A stretch of DNA of 23,440 nucleotides from an uncultured Collinsella sp. (GCA_959602645.1 CAUGTZ010000032.1:1-23440), one strand, 5' to 3'; shown: positions 5,381 to 15,029, counted from the first letter of the stretch. Numbers and translations: made by a program. Notes: generated from the letters alone by a model not told the origin.

Positions 5381-7519
5381 ATGGAGGTGCTGGTTGTTGG
5401 CAACACCGCATATGTTGACGATGGCTTTTGCGCCAAGGCATTCCCTGGGGACCACGTTAAGGTTGTAGCCGCGCAGGAAGCGCGCCGCGATGAGTCGTCG
5501 CCCCATGCCTCGTGGAAAGAGCTGCTCCAGCACTTGGAGCAGGCCTACGAGTTCGACCGCGTGGTCTACCTGTCTAATTACCTAACCCCGCATACCGATA
5601 CCGTGGGCGATATCGAGCTGCTGCGCTCGGTCTTTCGTACGTGCGCGGGTCGCCGGATCCAGCTGTTGTATATAGCAGGTCCCGCGGGTGCCGAGGGTGC
5701 CGCCGATGCCGCGGGGCGAACGGGCAAGGGCATTATCGCGCACGCAGCCAACGACCTGTGCCGCTACTACGCTGCTCGCGAGGGCGTTCAGACTAAGATC
5801 CTGCGCGTGCCGTTCCTGTATACCGCGTCTGCCGCGCTGGAAGACCCGTTTTTGGTGCCGCTGTTCGACGCGTGCTCAACCGGATCGGCCGCTCTGCAGG
5901 GCGCGCAGGATGCGGCGTTTCCCCTGCTGTGTGCCGAGGAGCTTTCGGTGCTGGTGCGCCGTATCTTCGACAGCTGGAATGGTAACTTTGAGACGCTCGA
6001 CGTAGTCGATACCTTCCATCACACGGTGGGTGAGGTGGGCGAGGCCCTTCAGGCACTGTTCCCAGGACTCTCAGTTGCCTATGGCGATTCTGCCGGCTAC
6101 GCCCTGCCTGCCAGCGACGTCGCTCGCGTGCGCTATGGCTGGTTTCAGCGCTACGACTTGCTACGCGACCTCTCGACCATTCAGGCTCGCTGGGATGCTG
6201 GTCGTGCAAAGAAGGTCAACCCCTTGCGCGCGGCCATCGACCGCATTCAAATGCGCACGCTGCCTGTCAAATGCCTGGAGACGGCAGTCGCCTGGGTGCT
6301 CTTTGAAGTGCTGGAGCGCTTGTTCTCTCAATCGACCCAGCTCAACGTGCTCGATTATCGCCTGCTCTACGTGGTGCTCATCGGCACGCTGTATGGCTTG
6401 GACTTTGGCCTTGTTGCGGCGCTGCTGGCGTCGGTGGGTTTGGCCGCGAGTTACTTTACTCAGTCCGGTTATACCTTCCAGGGCCTGTTCTACGAGCCGT
6501 CCAACTGGCTGCCGTTTATCGCGTACTTTGTTGTGGGTGCCGTGTGCGGCTATGTGCAGCTGCGCAACAGCGAAGCCATTAGGGCGGAGCGCGATCAAAA
6601 CGAGCTCGTGCGCAACCGCAATACGTTCCTTACGCAGCTCTACCACGACGCGAACGAGGACAAGCGCGCGTACAGGCGCCAGATCGTGGGTCGCCATGAC
6701 AGCTTTGGCAAGATCTTTGCCGTGACGCAGGAGCTTGACGTGTTCAACCCACGCGATATCTATCGCAAGTGCTGCGAGCTTCTGGGTGAGATCCTCGAGA
6801 ACGATTCGGTGGCGATCTACCATGTTTCGGGCGGGGCATTTGCACGCCTGGTGGCAGCAAGTCCCGCGATTGCGGAAGATGCTGCACGCTCGCTCACGCT
6901 TGAGCAGCTTGCACCTCTTTTGGGCGACGGGGGTCGTTCGAATCTGTGGGTGAACCGCGAGCTGACGCCGGGGCTTCCCATGTTTGGATACACGATCGAG
7001 CGCGACGGGGCACCCGCCGTGTTGATTTTTGTGCGTCGTGCGGCCGAAAACCAAATGACGCTCTATTACCAAAACCTGTTCCGCATCTTGTGCGGCCTGG
7101 TCGAAAGCGCGCTTGGCCGTGCCTTTGACTATGAGGCGGTGGCACAGGATAAACGCTGCGTTGACGGCACTTGCGTGCTCAAGCAGGCTGCCTTTGGCCA
7201 AGAGCTCGCGGCCGAGCAGGCGCTGGCAGATGGCAAGATGGGCAGCTTTTTGCTCCTGCGCGTGGTACCGGGCATGGAGCCTGTCGGCGAGCTGGTGGGC
7301 GCAATTGGGTCGGCAATCCGCGAGAGCGACGCGGCGGGCTTGGTCGATGGCGACGTGCTCTACCTGCTTATGCGCCAGGCAAAGGCGTGCGATCTGCCCA
7401 TTATTCGCGAGCGCCTCAGCACAAAGCAGATTGCGGTGGAGCCCGTTGACGGCGAGGACATCGTGGCGCTGCTGCAGCACATCGCTGACACCGGTGACGG
7501 TGAGGGGGGTGCCGCTTGA
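5381..7519 (+). CDS. pelD: PelD-like c-di-GMP receptor with N-terminal degenerate SDR/epimerase domain
   Basis: The protein has 712 aa, longer than classical PelD (about 450). Residues 1-285 resemble an NAD-dependent epimerase/SDR fold (MEVLVVGNTAYVDD, ILRVPFLY), but the glycine-rich motif is degenerate and no YxxxK is visible. About four membrane helices follow (~295-395), with a charged coiled linker to ~425, a GAF domain (~445-590) and a degenerate GGDEF domain (~600-700). RESD at 647-650 sits where the I-site of GGDEF domains lies, a few residues before VDGDVL, which replaces GGDEF. It therefore should bind c-di-GMP but not make it. PelD is the inner-membrane switch that activates PelF with PelE and PelG. 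ATG 5381 has a strong GGGGAGGAG site. It overlaps pelE by 4 bases. Confidence 0.88.
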   Translation: MEVLVVGNTAYVDDGFCAKAFPGDHVKVVAAQEARRDESSPHASWKELLQHLEQAYEFDRVVYLSNYLTPHTDTVGDIELLRSVFRTCAGRRIQLLYIAGPAGAEGAADAAGRTGKGIIAHAANDLCRYYAAREGVQTKILRVPFLYTASAALEDPFLVPLFDACSTGSAALQGAQDAAFPLLCAEELSVLVRRIFDSWNGNFETLDVVDTFHHTVGEVGEALQALFPGLSVAYGDSAGYALPASDVARVRYGWFQRYDLLRDLSTIQARWDAGRAKKVNPLRAAIDRIQMRTLPVKCLETAVAWVLFEVLERLFSQSTQLNVLDYRLLYVVLIGTLYGLDFGLVAALLASVGLAASYFTQSGYTFQGLFYEPSNWLPFIAYFVVGAVCGYVQLRNSEAIRAERDQNELVRNRNTFLTQLYHDANEDKRAYRRQIVGRHDSFGKIFAVTQELDVFNPRDIYRKCCELLGEILENDSVAIYHVSGGAFARLVAASPAIAEDAARSLTLEQLAPLLGDGGRSNLWVNRELTPGLPMFGYTIERDGAPAVLIFVRRAAENQMTLYYQNLFRILCGLVESALGRAFDYEAVAQDKRCVDGTCVLKQAAFGQELAAEQALADGKMGSFLLLRVVPGMEPVGELVGAIGSAIRESDAAGLVDGDVLYLLMRQAKACDLPIIRERLSTKQIAVEPVDGEDIVALLQHIADTGDGEGGAA

Positions 7520-8421
7520 TCTCGCTTGTCGTTGCTGCCGTCTTGCTGCTGATTCATTCGCTGGTTTGCCTGGTGCTGTGGACGCTTATGAAGTTGGGCC
7601 TGCTGCCGGTGCGCGGGCACATGCTGGCTGTAATAGTGCTGGTGCCGCTGTGGGGCCCGTTGCTGGTGGTTCTGCTATCGGCCCGCAGCGCGGTGTTTGG
7701 CGAGGGGCTGAAAGAGTCTGCGCTGGAGTCGCTGCGCTTCAACGACGACCTGCATCGCAGCATCCTAGTGCACGAACGTGATGCCGATGCAGGCGTAGTT
7801 CCGCTCGAGGAGGCGCTCATCGTCAACGACCCGGCAGAACGGCGCCGCCTAATGCTCTCCATGCTCACCGAGGAGCCCGACGCGTACTTGGCGCAGCTTC
7901 AGGCGGCTAAGCTTAACGACGACGTTGAGGTGGCTCACTATGCCGCGACGGCGGTGGCGCAGATCTCGAAGGAGTCCGACCTTAAACTGCAGCAGCTGGA
8001 GCGTGCCTTTAAGACGGACCCGAGCGCGCAAAACCTCAACGAATACTGCGATTTTCTTGGTGAATACTTGGGCTCGGGCTTGGCCGAGGGGCGCGTGGCT
8101 CAGATTCAGCGCCAACAGTACGCGCGCCTGCTTGCGCGTCGCTGCGAGCGCGAGGATACCCTTGAGCTGCGCATTCGATACGCGACGGCGCTGGCCGATG
8201 TCGGACAGATCGACGAGGCGCAGGCCGTGACCGACCAGCTGGTGCTCGACGTGCCCGAGGAGCAGGAGGTTTGGATGCTTTGCCTGCGCCTGGCCGCGAT
8301 GCGTCGCGACGGTGAAGAGGTCCACCGTGTGATCGATGCGATTGACAATCAGCATGTGTATTTGAGTGCCGCCAACCGCGAACAGTTGGCGTTTTGGCGC
8401 GACGGGGAGGAGGCCAGATGA
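7516..8421 (+). CDS. pelE: PelE-like membrane-anchored helical-repeat protein
   Basis: The protein has 301 aa. Two N-terminal membrane helices (about 2-24 and 35-57) are followed by a soluble α-helical region with TPR-like pairs (LQLERAFKTDPSAQNLNEY, ELRIRYATALADVGQIDEAQAV). This is the PelE layout; PelE bridges PelD and the PelF/PelG synthase complex. The TTG start overlaps the pelD stop (TTGA). There is no other start before the first helix, so coupled translation is likely. Sequence resemblance to proteobacterial PelE is weak. The call rests on topology and on its position between pelD and the deacetylase, which is the order known in Gram-positive pel clusters. Confidence 0.8.
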   Translation: MISLVVAAVLLLIHSLVCLVLWTLMKLGLLPVRGHMLAVIVLVPLWGPLLVVLLSARSAVFGEGLKESALESLRFNDDLHRSILVHERDADAGVVPLEEALIVNDPAERRRLMLSMLTEEPDAYLAQLQAAKLNDDVEVAHYAATAVAQISKESDLKLQQLERAFKTDPSAQNLNEYCDFLGEYLGSGLAEGRVAQIQRQQYARLLARRCEREDTLELRIRYATALADVGQIDEAQAVTDQLVLDVPEEQEVWMLCLRLAAMRRDGEEVHRVIDAIDNQHVYLSAANREQLAFWRDGEEAR

Positions 8422-10298
8422 GCGTGGTGCAACATATCCGCGACCGTGCAGGCCGCTTTCGTTGGATGGGGCTGCTCGTAGTGTGGGCTGTTTTTATCGT
8501 CATGGCCGCCGTGCTGCTGATCGAACGCGCCGGCGTGCAGTACAGCGCTGGACAGCACAAGCTGGGCATGCTCGCCGCCAACGATGCGGTGCCGGCCTCC
8601 TCGGCAATCTTTGGCCAAAAGCCCACGTGCCTGGTCATTACCGATTCCGATCAAGCTGGCGTCGAGGACGTAAAGGAACAGTTCGACCAGATCCTGCTCG
8701 ACATGAAGATTGCGCACCGCGACGTGGACCTTGCCCTGGATGGTGCGGATGCCATTCCCTCGCTGACCTCCTTCGATCGCGTGATTTTGCTCATGCCGTC
8801 GCTCGATGGGCTCGGTACGCACCTGAGCGACATTATGAGTTGGGTGAGTGCCGGCGGTTCGCTTATGCTCGCCATGCCGCCGGATAACTCGAGCTATCTG
8901 CAAGTGATTGCCTCCAAGCTTGGCATTGAATCGGCCGGATATGACTATGTAAAAGCCGAAAGCATTGTGCCGAGCGAGGACTTTATGCTGGGCGGGGGAG
9001 AGCGCTACGAGCTCTCGGACCCCTTTGATTCGTCGCTTTCGGTTTCATTGCGCGAGACGGCGCACGTATGGGCAAAGACCGGTGACACGGGCACGCCGCT
9101 CATTTGGTCTAACGATTGCGGCAGTGGTCACACCGTGGTGTGCAACATTGGCATCTACGACAAGGTCATGCGTGGCTTTTACGCCGCGGCGATCAGTTTG
9201 CTGGGTGATACCACGGCCTATCCGGTCATCAACAGCGCCGTGTTCTATTTGGACGACTTTCCTAGCCCCGTGCCCTCGGGCGACGGTACGTATATCAAGC
9301 GTGACTACGGCCTTTCCATTGCGGATTTTTACACCAAGGTCTGGTGGCCCGATCTGCAAAAGCTCGCGCAAAAATATGGCATTCGCTATACCGGCGTGAT
9401 GATCGAAAACTACGAGGACGCGGTCAACCAGACCGAGCCCGCGCGCCAACCTGATACCACGCAGTTCCGCTATTTTGGCGGCATGCTGCTGCAGATGGGC
9501 GGAGAGCTGGGCTTTCACGGCTACAACCATCAGCCGCTTGCGCTCTGGGACACCGACTACGGCACGCTGTACGTCTACAAGACCTGGAAGAACAAAGAGA
9601 CGCTCGTCGCTTCGCTCAACGAACTTATCGCGTTTCAGGACGAGGTCCTGCCCAATGCTCATGGCTCGGTTTACGTGCCGCCGTCAAGTATCCTTTCGGC
9701 CCGCGCGCGCAAGCTTATCGGTACCGATGTTCCGCGAATTAAGACCATTGCCAGTACGTATTTTGAGGATGGCACCGACCTGCCGTACGTGCAGGAGTTT
9801 GGCGTGGCGAGCGATGGCATTGTGGAGCAGCCGCGTATTGTTTCGGGCGGCATGGTCGACGATTCCTATATGCGCCTGGCAGCCGTGTCCGAGCTCAACA
9901 TGCACTACGTGAGCACGCACTTTATGCACCCGGACGACCTTTTGGATCCCGATCGCGGAGCCAAGGAGGGCTGGGAGGTCTACAAAGGCGGTCTGACCGA
10001 CTACCTGGACTGGCTTACCAAGTCTGTGCCCGACCTGCGCTGCCAGACCGGCTCGGAATGCTCCGGTGCCATCCAGCGCTTTTCGTCCGTGACGGTGAGC
10101 GTGGATACCAGCGCGGATGCCTGGACGCTCAGCCTGGGCAATTTCCACGACGAGGCGTGGCTCATGTTCCGCGCCAATAATGGCGAGCCGGGTGCGGTGA
10201 CGGGTGGCGAACTGACGCACCTTACGGGCAATCTGTATCTGCTCAAGGCAAATGATAAGACCGTGACGATCGAGCGCAAGGAGGGTGGCGATAAATGA
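8418..10298 (+). CDS. pelA: PelA-type polysaccharide deacetylase (DUF2194, membrane-anchored)
   Basis: The 626-aa protein has an uncleaved N-terminal anchor (about 14-35, GLLVVWAVFIVMAAVLL) and a large extracellular part. The first ~240 residues have a Rossmann-like or amidotransferase-like look (TCLVITDSD, FDRVILLMPSLDG). A carbohydrate-esterase-4-like domain follows, with FYLDDFPSP (D279, D280) and GFHGYNH (H367, H371) as the metal and catalytic sites. It probably removes acetyl groups from Pel outside the cell, making the polymer cationic. Unlike P. aeruginosa PelA it lacks a glycoside hydrolase domain, as in the Gram-positive deacetylase-only form. ATG 8418 overlaps the pelE stop (ATGA) and has a GGGGAGGAGG site. 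The upstream TTG 8394 is less likely. It overlaps pelF by 4 bases. Confidence 0.88.
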   Translation: MSVVQHIRDRAGRFRWMGLLVVWAVFIVMAAVLLIERAGVQYSAGQHKLGMLAANDAVPASSAIFGQKPTCLVITDSDQAGVEDVKEQFDQILLDMKIAHRDVDLALDGADAIPSLTSFDRVILLMPSLDGLGTHLSDIMSWVSAGGSLMLAMPPDNSSYLQVIASKLGIESAGYDYVKAESIVPSEDFMLGGGERYELSDPFDSSLSVSLRETAHVWAKTGDTGTPLIWSNDCGSGHTVVCNIGIYDKVMRGFYAAAISLLGDTTAYPVINSAVFYLDDFPSPVPSGDGTYIKRDYGLSIADFYTKVWWPDLQKLAQKYGIRYTGVMIENYEDAVNQTEPARQPDTTQFRYFGGMLLQMGGELGFHGYNHQPLALWDTDYGTLYVYKTWKNKETLVASLNELIAFQDEVLPNAHGSVYVPPSSILSARARKLIGTDVPRIKTIASTYFEDGTDLPYVQEFGVASDGIVEQPRIVSGGMVDDSYMRLAAVSELNMHYVSTHFMHPDDLLDPDRGAKEGWEVYKGGLTDYLDWLTKSVPDLRCQTGSECSGAIQRFSSVTVSVDTSADAWTLSLGNFHDEAWLMFRANNGEPGAVTGGELTHLTGNLYLLKANDKTVTIERKEGGDK

Positions 10299-11722
10299 GA
10301 ATCTGCTTGGTACTCGAGGGTTGCTACCCCTATGTGCACGGCGGCGTATCTACTTGGATGCATGGCTACATTACGGCCATGCCCGAGCACGAGTTTGTGC
10401 TGTGGGTGATCGGCGCGCATGCTGCCGACCGTGGCAAGTTTGTCTACGAGCTGCCCGGCAACGTTGTCGAGGTGCACGAGGTGTTCCTGGACGATGCCCT
10501 GTGGCTTTCGGGCGAGCAACATGAAGCCAGTTTTAACGACCGTGAGCGCGAGGCGCTACGCCGTCTGGTGTCGCTCTCCAATCCGGACTGGGACGTGTTA
10601 TTCGATATCTTCCACCGCCGTCGCGTGCATCCGCTCTCGTTTTTGCAGAGCCGCACGTTTATGGATATCTTTCGCGACGTGTGCCTGGCCGAGTACCCCT
10701 ACACGCCCTTTGCCGATGCATTCCACACCATGCGCTCCATGTTGCTGCCGGTGCTCTACCTGCTGGGCAGCGAGGTGCCGGTAGCCGATGTGTACCATGC
10801 CATCTCGACCGGCTACGGTGGCCTGCTCGCCTGCCTGGGCTCAAGCGTTCACCATGCGCCGGTGCTGCTGACCGAGCATGGCATCTATACCCGCGAGCGC
10901 GAGGAGGAGATCATTCGCGCCGATTGGGTGGTGCCGTCGTTTAAGGACCGCTGGATTCGCTTTTTCTACCTGCTTTCGGAGGAGATCTACCGTCGCGCCT
11001 TCCGCGTGACGAGTTTGTTCCATAACGCCCGCAAGACGCAGATCGATATGGGCTGCGATGCAGACAAATGCCTGGTCATCCCCAACGGCATCCAGTTCGA
11101 CCGCTTTAAGGACATCCCCTTAAAGCCCGATGACGGCTGGGTGGACATTGGCGCGGTAGTGCGTCTGGCGCCCATCAAGGACGTCAAGACCATGATCTAT
11201 GCCTTCTTTGAGTTGCACGAGCGCCTGCCCAAGGTGCGCCTGCACATCATGGGCGGCGTGGACGACGAGGAGTACGGCGCCGAGTGCCACGCGCTGGTCG
11301 AAACCCTGGGCGTGCGCGACCTGATCTTTACCGGCCGCGTCAACGTGGTCGAGTACATGGAAAAGCTCGACTTTACCATTTTGACAAGCATCTCCGAGGG
11401 CCAGCCGCTCAGCGTGCTGGAGTCGCTTGCAGCGCGCCGTCCCTGCGTGACGACTGAGGTGGGCTGCTGCCGTGAGTTGCTCGAAGGCGCCCCGGGCGAC
11501 GACTTTGGCGTGGCGGGTTTTGTGACGCCGCCCATGTATCGCAAGGGCTTGGCCGATGCCATGGAACGCATGTGCACAAGCCGCGCTCGTCGCATTGAGA
11601 TGGGGGAGCGCGGCCAGCGTCGCGTTGCCACGTACTTCTTGCACGAGCAGATGCTCGCCAACTATCGCGCGCTGTACGACGAGACGGCGCAAGCGTTTAA
11701 CCTGCCCAGAGAGGGGGAGTAG
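10295..11722 (+). CDS. pelF: PelF glycosyltransferase (GT-B fold, GT4-like)
   Basis: The 475-aa cytosolic glycosyltransferase starts MRICLVLEGCYPYVHGGVS, a very typical PelF opening, and has WVIGA soon after. The second Rossmann half begins near VIPNGIQFDRF. It contains a GAVVRLAPIKDV strand-loop and the EGQPLSVLE motif (E368 and E376, the EX7E that contacts the sugar nucleotide in GT4 enzymes). PelF polymerises a UDP-hexose or UDP-HexNAc into Pel and works with PelG at the membrane. ATG 10295 overlaps the pelA stop (ATGA). pelG follows after 3 bases. Length is close to that of other PelF proteins. Confidence 0.95.
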   Translation: MRICLVLEGCYPYVHGGVSTWMHGYITAMPEHEFVLWVIGAHAADRGKFVYELPGNVVEVHEVFLDDALWLSGEQHEASFNDREREALRRLVSLSNPDWDVLFDIFHRRRVHPLSFLQSRTFMDIFRDVCLAEYPYTPFADAFHTMRSMLLPVLYLLGSEVPVADVYHAISTGYGGLLACLGSSVHHAPVLLTEHGIYTREREEEIIRADWVVPSFKDRWIRFFYLLSEEIYRRAFRVTSLFHNARKTQIDMGCDADKCLVIPNGIQFDRFKDIPLKPDDGWVDIGAVVRLAPIKDVKTMIYAFFELHERLPKVRLHIMGGVDDEEYGAECHALVETLGVRDLIFTGRVNVVEYMEKLDFTILTSISEGQPLSVLESLAARRPCVTTEVGCCRELLEGAPGDDFGVAGFVTPPMYRKGLADAMERMCTSRARRIEMGERGQRRVATYFLHEQMLANYRALYDETAQAFNLPREGE

Positions 11723-11725
11723 CCG

Positions 11726-13270
11726 GTGGCCGGAATCGGTTTTGAGCTCAAGCGCCTGTTTAGGCGCAAGGGCCTGTTTGCCACGATGCGCGCTTACGGC
11801 TACGCCGGCATTGTGTGCACGGGTCCCATGCTGTTGGGCGTGCTACTCCAGGTGGGTATCTTGGTGCTGTGTGGTCTGTGGGGTGTGGGCCGTGCCAACC
11901 AAGATCTGCTGGTGTGCATGGTGACCTATACGCTGCTGGCGTCGCTCACGCTCACGAGTTTTTTCTCTATGCCGGTCACGCGCTTTTTGGCCGATATGCT
12001 TTTTGCCGAGCGCGAGGACGAGATTCTTCCCTCGTTTTGGGGCTCCAACGCCATTATGCTCGTTGCGGGCACAGTGCTCTACGGCGTCTTTTTGCTGTTC
12101 TCGGGCGCCACGCTGCTGCAGGGGCTGCTGTGCCTGTGGCTGTTCAACATTATGATCGTCAACTGGAACGGCATGAGTTACCTCACGGCCATCAAGGATT
12201 ACCGCGGTATCCTATGCAGCTTTGCGGCTGCCATTGGCGTGGCGTGCCTGTGCGCCCTGGCCGCGCTGGCGCTGGGGCTGCCGCCGGTCGAGGGCCTTTT
12301 GGCGTCAATTGCTCTGGGCTACGGCGTCATGCTCGCCTGGGACGTGGTGCTGCTGTACCGGTATTTTCCGCAGAGCGACCGCAGCCCCTGGCTCTTTTTA
12401 CGGTGGCTCGATCAGTTTATGCCGTTGGCGCTCACGGGCTTGTTCACCAACCTGGGCCTCTTTGCGCACTTGGTGATAATTTGGGCCGGTCCCATTGGCG
12501 TGCAGGTCAAGGGCTTGTTTTATGGTGCGCCCTACCACGATGTGCCGGCGCTCATCGCGTTTTTGACGATCCTGGTCACGTCCGTCAACTTTGTGGTCTC
12601 GGTCGAGGTTAATTTCTATCCGCGCTACCGCGACTACTACAGCCTGTTCAACGACGGTGGTGTGGTGGGCGACATTGTGGTGGCCGAGGAGGAAATGCTT
12701 GCCACGCTCAACCGAGAACTACGGTTTTGTGCGCTCAAGCAGCTGTTTGTGACGGCGGCGGTCATCTCGCTCGAGACCACGGTGCTGTCGGCCCTACCGT
12801 TGGGCTTTAACAACCTGATGCACGGGTATTTTCGCACGCTGTGCGTGGGCTACGGCCTGTATGCCGTGGGCAACACGATCCTGCTGATCTTGCTGTACTT
12901 TACCGACTACAAGGGGGCCGTGCTGGCCTCGGGACTGTTTGCCGGTGTGGCCGGGCTGGCGACTGCCGTGTCGTTGCTTTTGCCGCAGCAGTTTTACGGC
13001 TTTGGCTTTTTGTTGGGTGCGGCGGTGTTTTTTATCGTGGCGCTGCTGCGGCTCGATACCTATACCGCCAACTTGCCGTATCGTATCCTGAGTCAGCAGC
13101 CCATTGTGGCTACTGACAAGACGGGCTGGTTTACCGAACTTGGCCGGATGCTCGACCGTGTTGAGCAACGCTACGAGGACAAGCGCGTGGGCGGTGAGCC
13201 GCGCAGTGCGTTTGAACGTATGGTGGTTCGCCTGTACCAAAAACATTGGGGAGGTTCTGATGACCGATAG
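11726..13270 (+). CDS. pelG: PelG polysaccharide transporter (MOP/flippase-like)
   Basis: The 514-aa polytopic membrane protein has about 12 hydrophobic segments. Its opening, MAGIGFELKRLFRRKGL followed by AYGYAGIVCTGPM, is characteristic of PelG, a member of the MOP-type exporter group. It is thought to carry the growing Pel chain across the cytoplasmic membrane while PelF makes it. The GTG start at 11726 has GAGGGGGA upstream. A soluble tail of about 60 residues follows the last helix. Its stop lies inside the next gene (11-base overlap), so the CotH-like gene belongs to the same transcript. No outer-membrane pelB or pelC is present, as expected for a Gram-positive envelope. Confidence 0.95.
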   Translation: MAGIGFELKRLFRRKGLFATMRAYGYAGIVCTGPMLLGVLLQVGILVLCGLWGVGRANQDLLVCMVTYTLLASLTLTSFFSMPVTRFLADMLFAEREDEILPSFWGSNAIMLVAGTVLYGVFLLFSGATLLQGLLCLWLFNIMIVNWNGMSYLTAIKDYRGILCSFAAAIGVACLCALAALALGLPPVEGLLASIALGYGVMLAWDVVLLYRYFPQSDRSPWLFLRWLDQFMPLALTGLFTNLGLFAHLVIIWAGPIGVQVKGLFYGAPYHDVPALIAFLTILVTSVNFVVSVEVNFYPRYRDYYSLFNDGGVVGDIVVAEEEMLATLNRELRFCALKQLFVTAAVISLETTVLSALPLGFNNLMHGYFRTLCVGYGLYAVGNTILLILLYFTDYKGAVLASGLFAGVAGLATAVSLLLPQQFYGFGFLLGAAVFFIVALLRLDTYTANLPYRILSQQPIVATDKTGWFTELGRMLDRVEQRYEDKRVGGEPRSAFERMVVRLYQKHWGGSDDR

Positions 13271-15029
13271 GATGATGTCTCGCCGTCGCCTGTTTGAGGC
13301 GGCTGCCGGTGCGCTGTTGCTTTCGGGCTGCTCGGTGCAGGAAGACTCCTCGACCAAAAAGGTCAAAAAGCAGGACAAGATTAAAAAGGCCGAGTCCTCG
13401 GACGGTACCAAGCATCTACGCGATAAAGATGAGCTGTACGAGGTCTACGACGACTCGGGCATCGTGACGATGTACCTGACGGTCTCGCGCGGCAACAGCT
13501 CCGAGAACACCGACCACAGCTGGGCCGAGATCAACACGTACTCGGTGTATGACTATGCCGACATGGGCGTGGCGCGCTATCAGGTTATGGGCCTGCTGCA
13601 GGCGGGCGACGAAGACGGTCCGGATGCCGGCGAGGTTGGCTATGGCGAGGAAGCGCCCAATGCCACCGTGCAGGTGCGCGGTCAGACATCGAGCTCCTAC
13701 ACGCAAAAGAATTACAAGGTGGAGCTCAAAAAGGGCAAGGGTACCTGGCGCCAACAGCGCGCGATTGCGCTCAACAAGCACATGGGCGAGGGTATGCGTT
13801 TTCGCAACAAGATGGCCTACGACCTTATCCGCGGGATTCCCCAGATGATGGGCCTTCGCACACAGTTTGTGCATCTGTGGGTGTGCGACCAGACCGAAAA
13901 GTCCAACGATACCTTTGAGGACTACGGCCTGTTTACGCAGGTGGAGCAGCTCAACAAGACGGCGCTTAAGGCACATGGCCTGGATAAGAGCGGGCACCTG
14001 TACAAGGTGAACAGCTTTGATTTCCATCGCTACGAGGACACCATTAAGCTTGCCGATGATCCCGACTACAACCAGACAAACTTTGAGGGCATGCTCGAGA
14101 TCAAGGGCGATTCGGACCACACCAAGCTCATCGAGATGCTCGATGCGCTCAATGATGAATCGCAAAAGATCGATGATGTGCTCGATACCTACTTTGATAC
14201 CGAGAATCTGGTCTATTGGCTGGCGTTTCAGATCCTGACGGGCAACTGCGATACGCAGAACCGTAACTGCTATCTGTACAGCCCGCTTAACTCCAAGGTC
14301 TGGTACATCCTGGATTGGGATAACGACGGCATGCTGCGTAAGCTGGAGCTTTCTCTTACCGGGTTTTCGGACTACGCGAGCTGGGAGCGCGGTGCAAGCA
14401 ACTACTGGGGCAACGTGCTGTTTAATCGCGCGTTGCGCAGCAAGTCGTTCCGCAGCGAACTCGACCGTGCCGTTAAGGGCTTGCGCTCGTATTTGACCGA
14501 GACTCGCCTGACCAAGATGATCAAGCACTACTGCGAGGTGACTGAATCCCTGGTCTTTGCTTCGCCCGATATCGACAATCTGCCTGTCACCAAGGACCAA
14601 TACGAGCAGATCGCCGCGGCGATTCCCTCCGAGATCGAGGAGAACTACAAGAGCTTTCGCGAGAGTTTTAAAAAGCCCATGCCGTTCTACATCGGCGTGC
14701 CGCAGATCGATAACGCTAAGCTGCGCATTAACTGGGATGCGTCCTACGACTTTGAGGCGCGCGACATTCGCTACACCGTAGAGCTTGCGCGGGATTATGC
14801 CATCAAGGACGTGCTTTTTAAGGCCGAGGACGTGCTGCTTCCCGAAGTGACCTGCGATGCGCCCGATTCCGGCCAGTATTTTGTGCGCGTGCGCGCCACC
14901 AACTCCGACGGCTATACGCAAGATGCGTTTGACTACTATGTGACCGACGACGGCAAGCACTACGGCATGAAGTGTTTTTACGTGCAAGACGGCGGTAAGG
15001 TCGTGGAGGACACGTATGAGGAGGGCTAG
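13260..15029 (+). CDS. CotH-like kinase-fold lipoprotein
   Basis: The protein has 589 aa. The N-terminus MMSRRRLFEAAAGALLLSGC has a twin-arginine-like SRRR-LF and a lipobox LSGC (Cys24), so it is probably exported, perhaps by Tat, and lipid-anchored outside the membrane. A Lys- and Asp-rich linker follows. The CotH core shows VQVRGQTSSSYTQKNYKVEL (137-156), YGLFTQVEQ, NCDTQNRNCYLY (329-340) and WYILDWDND (about 348-356). These match the CotH nucleotide and metal motifs. The C-terminal ~120 residues look like a fibronectin-III-type β-sandwich. CotH is a spore-coat protein kinase in Bacillus; here no sporulation is expected, so another extracellular phosphotransfer or matrix role is likely. The start ATG 13260 follows GGGGAGG and overlaps pelG. 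Confidence 0.88.
   Translation: MTDRMMSRRRLFEAAAGALLLSGCSVQEDSSTKKVKKQDKIKKAESSDGTKHLRDKDELYEVYDDSGIVTMYLTVSRGNSSENTDHSWAEINTYSVYDYADMGVARYQVMGLLQAGDEDGPDAGEVGYGEEAPNATVQVRGQTSSSYTQKNYKVELKKGKGTWRQQRAIALNKHMGEGMRFRNKMAYDLIRGIPQMMGLRTQFVHLWVCDQTEKSNDTFEDYGLFTQVEQLNKTALKAHGLDKSGHLYKVNSFDFHRYEDTIKLADDPDYNQTNFEGMLEIKGDSDHTKLIEMLDALNDESQKIDDVLDTYFDTENLVYWLAFQILTGNCDTQNRNCYLYSPLNSKVWYILDWDNDGMLRKLELSLTGFSDYASWERGASNYWGNVLFNRALRSKSFRSELDRAVKGLRSYLTETRLTKMIKHYCEVTESLVFASPDIDNLPVTKDQYEQIAAAIPSEIEENYKSFRESFKKPMPFYIGVPQIDNAKLRINWDASYDFEARDIRYTVELARDYAIKDVLFKAEDVLLPEVTCDAPDSGQYFVRVRATNSDGYTQDAFDYYVTDDGKHYGMKCFYVQDGGKVVEDTYEEG

Noticed and set aside
6161..7480. A 439-residue frame on the minus strand opposite pelD
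   Set aside because: Antisense shadow of a high-GC gene; composition is His/Gln/Arg-rich with no domain, while the plus strand has clear PelD domains.
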